In this document: one piece after another, positions 1-7,035 of the stretch
Numbering within the stretch: position 1 is the stretch's first letter
Layout of the letters: the number at the start of each line of letters is the position of its first letter
NCBI GenBank assembly: GCA_031551965.1
Contig: JAVBMW010000020.1
Location: forward strand, 5,936 to 69,935
Source: CALVGQ01 sp031551965
Lineage (GTDB): Bacteria > Bacillota_I > Bacilli_A > Erysipelotrichales > Erysipelotrichaceae
Direction: 5' to 3'
DNA: 64,000 nucleotides
The notes under the pieces: generated by a model
Told to the model about the DNA's origin: nothing
The model's database searches: none
What the model saw: the letters and a program-made list of their open reading frames with translations, nothing else
Translations under genes and position numbers: made by a program

Positions 1-260
1 CCCGTCATGTTGCGCATTTGATGGAATTTTTCCATTTCTTTTGTTTTCTTAGAACGTTTTCCGTTTCCAAACCAAAGGTCGATCGCAATATTGGTTGCAT
101 TTTCAGATTTGATCCATAGACCTGTACATCCGATCCACCACATTGCAAATGTTCCTTTAGAAACTTCTTCTTGATCGATTTCTTCATTCAACCAAGTTCC
201 CCATTCAGGGAAAGCGCCTAAGATCCACTTTTCTCTATTGATTTCATCAATTTTCGGCAT
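1..260 (-). CDS. ulaG: L-ascorbate-6-phosphate lactonase UlaG, 5' part
   Basis: The first 86 codons of a gene that runs off the left edge. UlaG hydrolyses L-ascorbate-6-phosphate to 3-keto-L-gulonate-6-phosphate in the cytosol, the first step of anaerobic ascorbate use. The N-terminus matches the family closely as remembered: it opens MPKIDEINREKWILGAFPEW and continues with GTWLNEEI and GTFAMWWIGCTGLW. The metallo-beta-lactamase Zn-binding HxHxDH lies beyond the edge and is not seen. The ATG at 258-260 has an AGGAGGAG ribosome binding site just upstream. It is divergent from an operon containing a DeoR-family regulator, the same family as UlaR, which supports the call. Confident in family, not in catalytic integrity because the rest is missing. 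Confidence 0.9.
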   Translation of the reverse strand, partial: MPKIDEINREKWILGAFPEWGTWLNEEIDQEEVSKGTFAMWWIGCTGLWIKSENATNIAIDLWFGNGKRSKKTKEMEKFHQMRNMT

Positions 261-315
261 AATTCTCCTCCTTGTATTAAAATTACTTTTTAAACCATCG
301 CGATGATACACTCAT

Positions 316-344
316 AATATACTAAATGATCAAGTTATTCACAA
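316..344 (-). promoter_or_regulatory. Predicted promoter of ulaG
   Basis: On the minus strand TTGTGA (339-344) and TATATT (316-321) are separated by 17 bases and lie about 56 bases before the ulaG start codon. It fits a sigma-A type promoter with a weak -35 box. An ATGAACA repeat lies just upstream of the -35 box, at 354-360. Confidence 0.5.
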
Positions 345-391
345 CCTAGTTTTATGAACAGTTATCCATTTATATGAACACTTTATGATTT

Positions 392-405
392 GTTAAGCGT
401 TTTCA
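392..405. promoter_or_regulatory. Possible CcpA cre site
   Basis: GTTAAGCGTTTTCA matches about 12 of 14 positions of the catabolite-responsive element consensus (TGWAARCGYTTWCA). It lies between the divergent ulaG promoter and the promoter of the regulator operon, where catabolite repression of an ascorbate pathway would be expected. CcpA itself is not in the window, so this rests on sequence similarity and position. Confidence 0.4.
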
Positions 406-439
406 GTGAAACTTTTTTCACAATTAGCTTTGATATTCA

Positions 440-468
440 TTGACAATCATTCAAAACGTTCATATAAT
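440..468 (+). promoter_or_regulatory. Consensus promoter of the TPR-like/DeoR/anSME operon
   Basis: A consensus TTGACA (440-445) is followed after 17 bases by a consensus TATAAT (463-468), about 20 bases before the first start codon at 488. A GTTCAT box at 458-463, inverted relative to the upstream ATGAACA boxes, touches the -10 element. Confidence 0.75.
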
Positions 469-487
469 TAAATCGAGGTAATTACTT

Positions 488-1240
488 ATGAAAAACAAAG
501 AACGATTCCAAACAGCATTAACATTAATTTTATATGGTCTATTTATTTATTATTCATCAACATTAATAATGAATGCAAAAGACATGTCAGTAAAACTACT
601 TTATAGTTTTGTAACCATCCTATTTACCCTTATTGGGATATCTTCTGAATATTTGAAATATTTGTATCGTAAAGCATTAGTCAAATTAAATATGGAATGC
701 GATCCAGATTCTGCAATCGAAATTTTTGATAAACTTCAAAAATTTGATTATTTTAAAGCTTATAAAAAAACTCGAACTGTATTTGATATTCAAGTGGCTC
801 TTGCGACACTCAATGCAGCGCAATGCATTAAGATCATTGAAGATGAGGATATTTATTTAAGATCTAGTTTGGAGTTACTTGTGATCCGTGCCTACTCTAT
901 GCTTAGGGCAAATAGTATTCTTGATAATCACAATCAAGTAAAACATTGGTATAATGAGTATATGAAGTGCCAATCTGGTAAAAAAAAGGTATACTTATAT
1001 AGTACTGAAGAAGTAGACGGTCTTTATCATTTTACCACTAATGATCGTAAAAAAGCATGTACAAGTTTTGCCAAAGTTAACACGAAAAATATGAATCCAA
1101 AAGAGATCGCCATGTTTAGCTATAATTATGCTTGTGCTTCAATGAGTATCGATTCTAATGTTTCAAAACAATACTTTAATCAAGTAGTACAACTTGGAAA
1201 TAAATTACCTATCGTAGAACTAAGTAAGGAGCATTTATGA
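488..1240 (+). CDS. Membrane-anchored TPR-like protein of unknown function
   Basis: I do not recognise this 250-residue protein. Residues about 11-30 and 35-53 are two hydrophobic helices, so it is probably anchored in the membrane by an N-terminal hairpin. The remaining 190 residues are hydrophilic and helical, with paired helices such as DPDSAIEIFDKLQKFDYFKA and a final NYACASMSIDSNVSKQYFNQ. These resemble tetratricopeptide repeats, which usually bind proteins. It has the promoter at 440-468 and the ribosome site GAGGTAA. Its stop overlaps the ATG of the next gene (ATGA, 1237-1240), so it is translationally coupled to the DeoR regulator. It may act with that regulator, but this is inference from position only. 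Confidence 0.6.
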   Translation: MKNKERFQTALTLILYGLFIYYSSTLIMNAKDMSVKLLYSFVTILFTLIGISSEYLKYLYRKALVKLNMECDPDSAIEIFDKLQKFDYFKAYKKTRTVFDIQVALATLNAAQCIKIIEDEDIYLRSSLELLVIRAYSMLRANSILDNHNQVKHWYNEYMKCQSGKKKVYLYSTEEVDGLYHFTTNDRKKACTSFAKVNTKNMNPKEIAMFSYNYACASMSIDSNVSKQYFNQVVQLGNKLPIVELSKEHL

Positions 1241-2043
1241 AAGTCGAAAAATCAATTGTTCAAAAAAGAAGAGATCATATTATGCAACTGATCCAGAAAG
1301 ACGGCAGGATCAGTGTGAATGAAATTGCTGAAATGATGAATGTATCTCCGCTCACTGTTCGCCGAGATCTTCAATATTGGGAGGAACAAGGGGCAGTAGA
1401 AAGAAATTATGGTGGTGCGATCTTACTTCAAAATATGGTCAGCCAAAATAGTGAACTAAGCAACGAACGTTACAAACATGCGATCGCTAAATATGCTGCT
1501 CAATATGTAGAAGATGGTGATATCATTTTCATCAATACAAGTTCAACTGCATTACTCGTGATCAGTTACATACGAAATAAACGTTGTACCATTATTACCA
1601 ACAATGGAAAAGCAATTTATGTTGAACATGATCCACTTATCTCACTTGTGCTTACAGGTGGAGAATTACGTGATCCAAAGGAAAGTATGGTCGGTGAATT
1701 TGCGACAAGTACTTTACGCAGGGTTACCGCAAACAAAGCATTCATGGGATGTAGTGGGCTTGATGTGAAAGCGGGTATGACTACGGCGATCATGAATGAA
1801 GTTGCGATCAATGAAATCATGCTCAATCGATGCAATGGCACAACCTTTGTGCTTGCTGATCACACTAAAATAGGTATTGAACATAACTTTAGAAGTGGGA
1901 CGATCGATCAGGTCAATTATTTGATTACTGATCAACTATGTGATTTAGAAGACATTCTTAAAATAGAAGATGCCAAAGTCAAAGTGATCCAGCTACCTCC
2001 TATTAATGTTTTGGATATGCATAAAACAAAAACAATATTTTAA
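1237..2043 (+). CDS. DeoR/GlpR-family transcriptional regulator
   Basis: A sugar-responsive repressor of 268 residues, the usual DeoR length. Residues about 8-60 form the DeoR helix-turn-helix, including GRISVNEIAEMMNVSPLTVR followed by RDLQYWEEQGAVER. Residues about 80-250 are the phosphosugar-sensing DeoRC domain, with landmarks NTSSTALLV, IITNNGKAIYV, LTGGELRDP, GCSGLDVKAGMTT and FVLADHTKIG. The family binds DNA as an oligomer and releases it on binding a phosphorylated sugar. Its operon is divergent from ulaG, so it may be the UlaR equivalent responding to ascorbate-6-phosphate. Repeated ATGAACA boxes upstream could be its operators. The effector is inferred from context. Confidence 0.85.
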   Translation: MKVEKSIVQKRRDHIMQLIQKDGRISVNEIAEMMNVSPLTVRRDLQYWEEQGAVERNYGGAILLQNMVSQNSELSNERYKHAIAKYAAQYVEDGDIIFINTSSTALLVISYIRNKRCTIITNNGKAIYVEHDPLISLVLTGGELRDPKESMVGEFATSTLRRVTANKAFMGCSGLDVKAGMTTAIMNEVAINEIMLNRCNGTTFVLADHTKIGIEHNFRSGTIDQVNYLITDQLCDLEDILKIEDAKVKVIQLPPINVLDMHKTKTIF

Positions 2044-2072
2044 AATACTCTACCATTGAAATGAGGAAGTTC

Positions 2073-3149
2073 ATGAAATCAATCTCAATTCTTATAAAAC
2101 CTGCTTCAAGTCTATGTAACCTACGATGTAGTTATTGTTTTTATCATGATGTTGCCGAAAATAGAAATGTAGCTCAATATGGGATCATGGACGATAAAAC
2201 CACTGAGCAATTAATAAAAAAAGCCTTTGAAGCAGTAAAGGAAAATGGTTCAGTATCTTTTAGTTTCCAAGGAGGAGAACCTACTGTTGCAGGTTTAGCC
2301 TATTTTGAGAATTTTATCCAAACAGTTAATAAATACAAAGAAAACAGGCAAGTGAACTTTTCACTACAAACTAACGCAACACTCATTGATGACAACTGGG
2401 CTAAGTTTTTTCATGAACAACATTTTTTGATTGGTGTATCACTTGATGGATATCAAACCAATATGGATAAATTCCGTTATGACGCTAGTAAACAAAGTGT
2501 CTATTTTAGAGTAAAAAAAACACTTCAATTATTTAAAAAATATGATGTTCAATACAACATTCTTACGGTTGTCACTGAGTCCTTGGCAAAATCACCAAAA
2601 GCTTTATATAACTTTTACAAAGAAAATCATTTTGAGTATGTTCAATTGATTCCTTGTTTACCTTTTTTAAATGGTGATCAAAGCGAAGCTCTTACACCCA
2701 AAACATATGCATCATTTTTTAAGCAAATCTTTGATTTGTGGTATGAAGATCTACTTAAAGGACAAAAAATGAGCATCAATCTATTTGATAATCTTATTGG
2801 AATGTTTCAAACACGTGTTCCTTATCAATGTGGCATGATTGGTTCTTGTTTCATGCAACATGTGATTGAAGCAGATGGAAGTGTTTATCCCTGCGATTTC
2901 TATGTACTGGATTCACTAAAAACCGGAAACATCAACACGGATACTTTTGAAATGACTCACCAAACCAGTACCGCTCAGGAATTTATAAAAGAAAAGGCAA
3001 CGATGTTAAAACCGTGCCTTAGCTGTCAATTTAAAAACATATGTAATGGCGGTTGTAAAAGACAAAACATTTGTTACTTAAGTGAAGAATATTGCGGATA
3101 CAAAGAATTCCTGGAATATACTTTCAATCGTTTCAAACAAATCATATAA
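2073..3149 (+). CDS. Anaerobic sulfatase-maturating enzyme (radical SAM/SPASM)
   Basis: This cytosolic radical SAM enzyme converts the active-site Cys or Ser of type I sulfatases to formylglycine without oxygen. The radical SAM motif is CNLRCSYC near the N-terminus, preceded by the family hallmark LIKPASSLC. The SPASM region for two auxiliary 4Fe-4S clusters follows: CGMIGSC, YPCDFYVLD (with the catalytic-type Asp), CLSCQFKNICNGGC and a final CGYKEF. The length of 358 residues is typical. An in-frame ATG at 2061 exists, but GAGGAAG at 2063-2069 is the ribosome site for 2073, where homologues start. It is 29 bases after the DeoR gene and ends at a terminator. No sulfatase is in the window. Confidence 0.88.
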   Translation: MKSISILIKPASSLCNLRCSYCFYHDVAENRNVAQYGIMDDKTTEQLIKKAFEAVKENGSVSFSFQGGEPTVAGLAYFENFIQTVNKYKENRQVNFSLQTNATLIDDNWAKFFHEQHFLIGVSLDGYQTNMDKFRYDASKQSVYFRVKKTLQLFKKYDVQYNILTVVTESLAKSPKALYNFYKENHFEYVQLIPCLPFLNGDQSEALTPKTYASFFKQIFDLWYEDLLKGQKMSINLFDNLIGMFQTRVPYQCGMIGSCFMQHVIEADGSVYPCDFYVLDSLKTGNINTDTFEMTHQTSTAQEFIKEKATMLKPCLSCQFKNICNGGCKRQNICYLSEEYCGYKEFLEYTFNRFKQII

Positions 3150-3155
3150 ATACAG

Positions 3156-3189
3156 GGCACAGTTTTCCAATCGAAAGCAGTGTCTTTTT
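3156..3189 (+). terminator. Rho-independent terminator after anSME
   Basis: A 12-pair stem with one mismatch (GGCACAGTTTTC against GAAAGCAGTGTC) around a five-base loop is followed by five T residues. It closes the 488-3149 operon and touches the stop codon of the convergent DUF1877 gene. Confidence 0.75.
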
Positions 3190-3691
3190 AATTGATATAA
3201 AACAAAAGGCACTTTTCTGCTTTAGCAGCTCTATTATAAAAATCCTTTAATCTTTCAAAATAGCTCCAAACATATTGAAAAAAAATGCCTTCATCTTCAT
3301 TGTTCATTACAGGATAAATTTCATTTTCAATCAAATCTTTAAAATTAAACATATTTCTAAAATCATGTTCAGAGATATTTTGAATATGGTCATTAATTTT
3401 ATTAACTTCTTCTTTTGTAATGAGCAGTGCAGGACTATATCCTACTTCTTCATCACTGATAGGTTCGCCCCCTATAACTGTCTTTAATAAAAGGTCTTGG
3501 TCATTGCTTACTCCTGCATCACCAGTAAGCATAAAATGAATAGCATGCCATGTTTTGTCAATATCCAATGTAATCTCTTCATCCACATTATCATTTTCAT
3601 CATAAATCAAAGATTCCACAGATATTTCTTTATTTTTGATTTTATTTACAGTTTCTTCATCTAACATGAAGTAGTTTCCTATCATACTCAT
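3188..3691 (-). CDS. DUF1877 (YfbM-like) family protein
   Basis: A 167-residue soluble protein of the DUF1877 family, whose function is not known. Recognisable features are the start MSMIGNYFMLDEE, the conserved LDIDKTWHAIHFMLTGD block at about residues 42-58, GGEPISDEEVGYSPALLI, and a helical C-terminus with a YFERLKDFYNRAAK segment. It lies 10 bases after adenosine deaminase and is probably cotranscribed, with ribosome site AAGGAG. No signal peptide, membrane helix or catalytic motif is seen. The family call is fairly firm and the role is open. Confidence 0.75.
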   Translation of the reverse strand: MSMIGNYFMLDEETVNKIKNKEISVESLIYDENDNVDEEITLDIDKTWHAIHFMLTGDAGVSNDQDLLLKTVIGGEPISDEEVGYSPALLITKEEVNKINDHIQNISEHDFRNMFNFKDLIENEIYPVMNNEDEGIFFQYVWSYFERLKDFYNRAAKAEKCLLFYIN

Positions 3692-3701
3692 AGTGATCTC
3701 C

Positions 3702-4703
3702 TTATTTTGTCAAAAGTTGAATTAATTCCTGTTTTTCTTGATCAGAAATGAATGCAGCATCTATCGCATTTTTAGTAATCATTAGAATGTCATCTATTTG
3801 AAAATGCATATCTTTGATCGCATGTTTGATTTCATCATCAAGTGTTACATGAGAAAGTGTCATGTTGTCTGTATTGATCGTTACTTTTGCACCAGCACGA
3901 TAAAGCTCAACAATGGCATGATTTTCATAAGAAGGCTGATTACGACAATGAAGATTCGATGTTGGACATATTTCCAATGGAATTTCATTATCGATCACGA
4001 GCTGTTTTACTAGTGGATCAAGACTACAATGACCTCCATGTCCAATCCGTTTAGCTCCTAAAAGTATTGCTGTTTCTACATTGGATGCAGGTCCTGATTC
4101 TCCTGCATGGATCGTATATGGCACAATTAATTCGATTGCCTTGTCAAATAGTGGCTTATATCCAATAAGTGGCGATATTCCTTCAGCACCCGCAATATCA
4201 AGTGCTACTACCCCTTTGCCTAAATATTTTTTAGTCAGTAATACTGTTTCTAAATTTTCATTATGATTGATTTCTTCTGGTCCAATGGTCATCATGCAAA
4301 GTATGAAATTAACTTTTATTCTTGGATAAAGATTTAAAGCATCCTGTCTTGCCTTTAATGTTGCTAAAACAACTTCTTCTTGGCTCATCCCTTTTTTAGT
4401 ATGATGTTGAGGTGCAAAGCGAAGCTCTACATAAATAAGCCCTTGAGCTTCTAAATTACGTATCAATGTCAAAGTCGTTTTATAGATTGCATCCTCATCT
4501 TGAAGAATTGCAATCGGTAAATCAAAACATTTTAAATATTCTTCTAAGCTAGGATTTTCACTTGGTACAGTCATTAAAGTAATGAACTTTTCAAATGATA
4601 CAGAATCATCAATCAAATTCCTTTCTTTCGCTAATTCATAAGAACATTCCAAATCCATAGAACCATCTAAATGGCAATGCAAATCAATTTTTCCTAAACC
4701 CAT
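3702..4703 (-). CDS. add: Adenosine deaminase
   Basis: Zn-dependent hydrolase converting adenosine to inosine and ammonia in purine salvage, cytosolic, 333 residues from the chosen start. Motifs of the amidohydrolase barrel are in order: KIDLHCHLDGS (metal and substrate ligands) at the N-terminus, YTIHAGESGP with a His ligand and the catalytic Glu, KRIGHGGH, and TINTDN with the Asp ligand. An upstream in-frame ATG would add four residues (MEVF), but that stretch contains the ribosome site GGAGG placed five bases before the ATG at 4703. It follows a NUDIX gene by 51 bases and precedes DUF1877 by 10, so the three may form a nucleotide-salvage unit. Confidence 0.9.
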   Translation of the reverse strand: MGLGKIDLHCHLDGSMDLECSYELAKERNLIDDSVSFEKFITLMTVPSENPSLEEYLKCFDLPIAILQDEDAIYKTTLTLIRNLEAQGLIYVELRFAPQHHTKKGMSQEEVVLATLKARQDALNLYPRIKVNFILCMMTIGPEEINHNENLETVLLTKKYLGKGVVALDIAGAEGISPLIGYKPLFDKAIELIVPYTIHAGESGPASNVETAILLGAKRIGHGGHCSLDPLVKQLVIDNEIPLEICPTSNLHCRNQPSYENHAIVELYRAGAKVTINTDNMTLSHVTLDDEIKHAIKDMHFQIDDILMITKNAIDAAFISDQEKQELIQLLTK

Positions 4704-4754
4704 AAATACCTCCAATTTTGATTATTATAGCATAAATAAACATAAAATGAATTT

Positions 4755-5219
4755 TTAATAAAATACTTCTTTCCATCGATTATCTTCATTTTCATCTAAA
4801 TTATCCTCATAGAACATTTCCAATTTATTTTCCAGAAATACATCGATCATCTTATCAAAACCAGTAGATAATTTATACTCTTTTAAATGATCTAAATTGA
4901 TCCACATATTATTACCTTCATCACTTTTAGAAATTAACTCACCTTGAAATTTATGGCAGACAAACAGAAAAACTAAGTATCTTTCTTCTTTTTTGTGATC
5001 ATAACAATCTTGAAGCCCAACAAATTTAAGTTTAATGCAATCTAATCCTGTTTCTTCTTTGACTTCCCGAATTACAGAAGCAACAATTGCTTCTCCTTTT
5101 TCAATGTGGCCTCCTGGAAAAGAGATCCCCTTCCAATCCTTAATTCGATCTTGAACTAAAACTTGATTTGACTTTGAATCAATAATCATACACATGTTTG
5201 TCAATATTACATTTTCCAT
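4755..5219 (-). CDS. NUDIX hydrolase (MutT-like)
   Basis: A 154-residue nucleoside-diphosphate-linked hydrolase. The NUDIX box is complete: GGHIEKGEAIVASVIREVKE continuing ETGLD, matching GX5EX7REUXEEXGU. MutT relatives cleave nucleoside triphosphates such as 8-oxo-dGTP, but the substrate cannot be read from the sequence. An upstream start at 5246 is possible. The ATG at 5219 (MENVILTNMC) is preferred because TGAGGG lies seven bases before it and the NUDIX fold normally starts there. The gene lies just after the rnf terminator and before add. The surrounding purine gene makes a nucleotide-cleaning role plausible. Confidence 0.82.
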   Translation of the reverse strand: MENVILTNMCMIIDSKSNQVLVQDRIKDWKGISFPGGHIEKGEAIVASVIREVKEETGLDCIKLKFVGLQDCYDHKKEERYLVFLFVCHKFQGELISKSDEGNNMWINLDHLKEYKLSTGFDKMIDVFLENKLEMFYEDNLDENEDNRWKEVFY

Positions 5220-5246
5220 TTCAATACCCTCATGAATATTATACAA

Positions 5247-5283
5247 GAAAAAAACTCATAAATCGAGTTTCGAAATATGAGTT
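5247..5283 (-). terminator. Terminator of the rnf operon
   Basis: On the minus strand AACTCATA and TATGAGTT form an eight-pair stem with a partly self-complementary interior, followed by a run of six T residues at 5252-5247. It lies directly after the stop of the short rnfB. Confidence 0.7.
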
Positions 5284-5290
5284 AATTGTA

Positions 5291-5602
5291 TTAAGCAATT
5301 TTTACATCAACGGTTTGACCATCAGGTCCTGGCGTGTTTTTAAGGTATTCTTGAATATTAGTTTTAGCTTCAGGTTTACTTGGCTTACAAAGGGCAACAC
5401 TCGTTGCTTCTTTATTTACTAAAGCTTCAGCTAATCCTGCACATCCAGCATATCCACATCCACCACAGTTATATCCAGGTAACATTCCTGTAACTGCTTC
5501 TGTACGTTCATCTGGTTTTACATAGAATACTTTATCTGCAATAGCAAGTATACAGCCTAGGACTGCACCCACTACAAGCATCATAACGATAGCTTTGATC
5601 AT
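5291..5602 (-). CDS. rnfB: Short RnfB: membrane anchor plus one 4Fe-4S domain
   Basis: RnfB normally receives electrons from ferredoxin and passes them into the Rnf membrane complex. This one has 103 residues, against roughly 270 or more in usual RnfB. Residues 4-22 are the membrane anchor. Residues 43-72 are the Fes-type cluster domain with Cys46, Cys49, Cys54 and Cys72 (GYNCGGCGYAGCAGLAEALV). The protein ends at about residue 103 with a Pro/Gly-rich tail. The C-terminal bacterial-ferredoxin domains (CxxCxxCxxxCP repeats) are absent, and none is found in any frame before the terminator just downstream. It is the last gene of rnfCDGEA-X-B. Either another protein supplies the missing clusters or ferredoxin docks directly. 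The RnfB N-terminal identity is firm. Confidence 0.85.
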   Translation of the reverse strand: MIKAIVMMLVVGAVLGCILAIADKVFYVKPDERTEAVTGMLPGYNCGGCGYAGCAGLAEALVNKEATSVALCKPSKPEAKTNIQEYLKNTPGPDGQTVDVKIA

Positions 5603-5603
5603 T

Positions 5604-5795
5604 CTAGTTTTCTCCTTTACTTAAATCATGGACTGGATGATTTTCACAAGAAGTGACTCTGCACCCATCACATTCAGCCTTCAAATTTTCACAACCTTCT
5701 GGCACTGGTGTTTTATGATTTAACCAGTAAAGTGCAGCATACATGCCTCCCATTACGGCTAGAAACAAAAGTGCATAGATTGCATTGTTTGGCAT
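5604..5795 (-). CDS. Small Cys-rich membrane protein, NqrM-like
   Basis: A 63-residue protein between rnfA and rnfB, with one base on each side, so almost certainly cotranslated. Residues 5-25 form one membrane helix. The following cytosolic tail has Cys35, Cys42, Cys45 and Cys50 (CENLKAECDGCRVTSC), a C-X6-C-X2-C-X4-C pattern. The architecture resembles NqrM (DUF539), the maturation factor that delivers iron to the NqrD/NqrE pair in Na+-NQR, although the Cys spacing is not identical. RnfA and RnfE are homologues of NqrE and NqrD, so a similar role in metallating the RnfA/RnfE site is a reasonable inference. It could instead be an extra electron-carrying subunit. Confidence 0.55.
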   Translation of the reverse strand: MPNNAIYALLFLAVMGGMYAALYWLNHKTPVPEGCENLKAECDGCRVTSCENHPVHDLSKGEN

Positions 5796-5796
5796 T

Positions 5797-6369
5797 TTAT
5801 ACTAACCCCGCAAATCCACTGAACGCAAGTGCCATAAGAGCAGCAACAACAAGGGCAACTGGATTTCCTACAAATGATTCAGGAGTAGTAGCACTGTCTA
5901 AACGTTCACGAATGCATGAGAAGATATAAAGAATCAAGGTAAATCCTACAGGTACAGAAAATGAATAAACTAACATTTCAACAAATGTATATCCTGCAGT
6001 AATATTTTCTAATGCAACAAATAATACAACACAGTTTGTAGTGATCAGTGGTAAATAGATTCCCAATGCTTTATATAAAGAGGGAGAATATTTTTTAATG
6101 ATCATCTCTACAAATTGTACAAATGAAGCAATTACTAGGATAAAAGTAATTAAATCCATGTATTCAAGTCCAAAAGGTACAAGTACTGCATAGTATAAAC
6201 CGTATGTGAAGATTGAAGCACCTACAATTACAAAGATAACTGCAGCTCCCATACCGATTGCTGAACTAGTTTTTTTACTAACTCCTAAGAATGGACACAT
6301 TCCTAGGAATTTTGATAAAATTACGTTATTTATTAAAACAGCGCTAATAAACATAGTTACTAAATTCAT
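5797..6369 (-). CDS. rnfA: Electron transport complex subunit RnfA
   Basis: Integral membrane subunit of the ferredoxin:NAD oxidoreductase Rnf, 190 residues with six predicted membrane helices. The start MNLVTMFISAVLINNVILSK and the segments FLGMCPFLGVSKK and YLPLITTNCVVLFVAL are family signatures. Cys25 and Cys113 are the conserved pair that, with the equivalent pair of RnfE, holds an iron-sulfur centre in the membrane. It follows rnfE by two bases and precedes the NqrM-like gene by one. Length and residues look normal, in contrast to RnfB, RnfG and RnfD of the same operon. Confidence 0.95.
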   Translation of the reverse strand: MNLVTMFISAVLINNVILSKFLGMCPFLGVSKKTSSAIGMGAAVIFVIVGASIFTYGLYYAVLVPFGLEYMDLITFILVIASFVQFVEMIIKKYSPSLYKALGIYLPLITTNCVVLFVALENITAGYTFVEMLVYSFSVPVGFTLILYIFSCIRERLDSATTPESFVGNPVALVVAALMALAFSGFAGLV

Positions 6370-6371
6370 AA

Positions 6372-7022
6372 TTATTTAGCCTCCTTTGTTTCTTTTGCTT
6401 CGGCACGTTTTTTAAGAACTGAGAATAGTGCTGCAAAACATGCAAAAGTCAAGAATGATCCTACGCTTGATCCAAACAAAGAAATTTTAAATGGTTCAAG
6501 TGCGGTGAAATTTAATTTGAAGATAACTTCGCTAGTTAATGGATTACTGAATGTTAAGGACATTGTCGCTAAAATTTCACGAACAGCAGAAACAAGAAGT
6601 AAGCTGAATGTATAACCTAGTCCCATACCCAATCCATCAATAGCTGAATCAAGAACTGTATTTTTATTTGCGAATGCTTCCGCACGTCCTAAAATAATAC
6701 AGTTAACAACGATCAATGCAATAAATACACCAAGACTGCTATAAAGATCAGGTGCATAAGCATGTAAAATCATATCAATACATTTTACAAGTGTTGCAAT
6801 AACTACAATGTACACTGGAATTCTGATTTCATCAGGTGTAATTTTGCGCATTGCTGAGATGATCATGTTTGAAATAATGAGTACAATAGTAACACTCATT
6901 CCCATTCCAATCGCATTATTGATCGTAGTTGAAATAGCAAGCGTTGAACAAATACCTAAATATAAACTGAATACAGGATTTTCTTTTATAAAACCTGCGA
7001 CAAAATTTTCTTTTCTATTCAT
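6372..7022 (-). CDS. rnfE: Electron transport complex subunit RnfE
   Basis: Integral membrane partner of RnfA, 216 residues with six predicted helices in inverted topology. Signatures are FIKENPVFSLYLGIC at the start (Cys25), the STTINNAIGMG segment and VVNCIILGRAEAFANKN (Cys108). The two cysteines are equivalent to those of NqrD and should complete the intramembrane iron-sulfur site. The C-terminus is charged (KKRAEAKETKEAK) and cytosolic. It starts 13 bases after rnfG and ends two bases before rnfA. No irregularities are seen. Confidence 0.95.
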   Translation of the reverse strand: MNRKENFVAGFIKENPVFSLYLGICSTLAISTTINNAIGMGMSVTIVLIISNMIISAMRKITPDEIRIPVYIVVIATLVKCIDMILHAYAPDLYSSLGVFIALIVVNCIILGRAEAFANKNTVLDSAIDGLGMGLGYTFSLLLVSAVREILATMSLTFSNPLTSEVIFKLNFTALEPFKISLFGSSVGSFLTFACFAALFSVLKKRAEAKETKEAK

Positions 7023-7035
7023 GTTTGTCCTCCCC

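Noticed and set aside
408..425. Rex-like palindrome GTGAAACTTTTTTCAC near the ulaG promoter
   Set aside because: The half-sites are spaced two bases too far apart for the Rex consensus and no redox gene is next to it.
4704..4715. Longer adenosine deaminase start (MEVFMGLG)
   Set aside because: The extra codons are the ribosome binding site GGAGG itself; the family starts at the later ATG.
5247..5291. Ferredoxin domains of RnfB hidden downstream by a frameshift
   Set aside because: Only about 40 bases with a terminator separate rnfB from the next gene. No CxxCxxC coding remnant is present in any frame.
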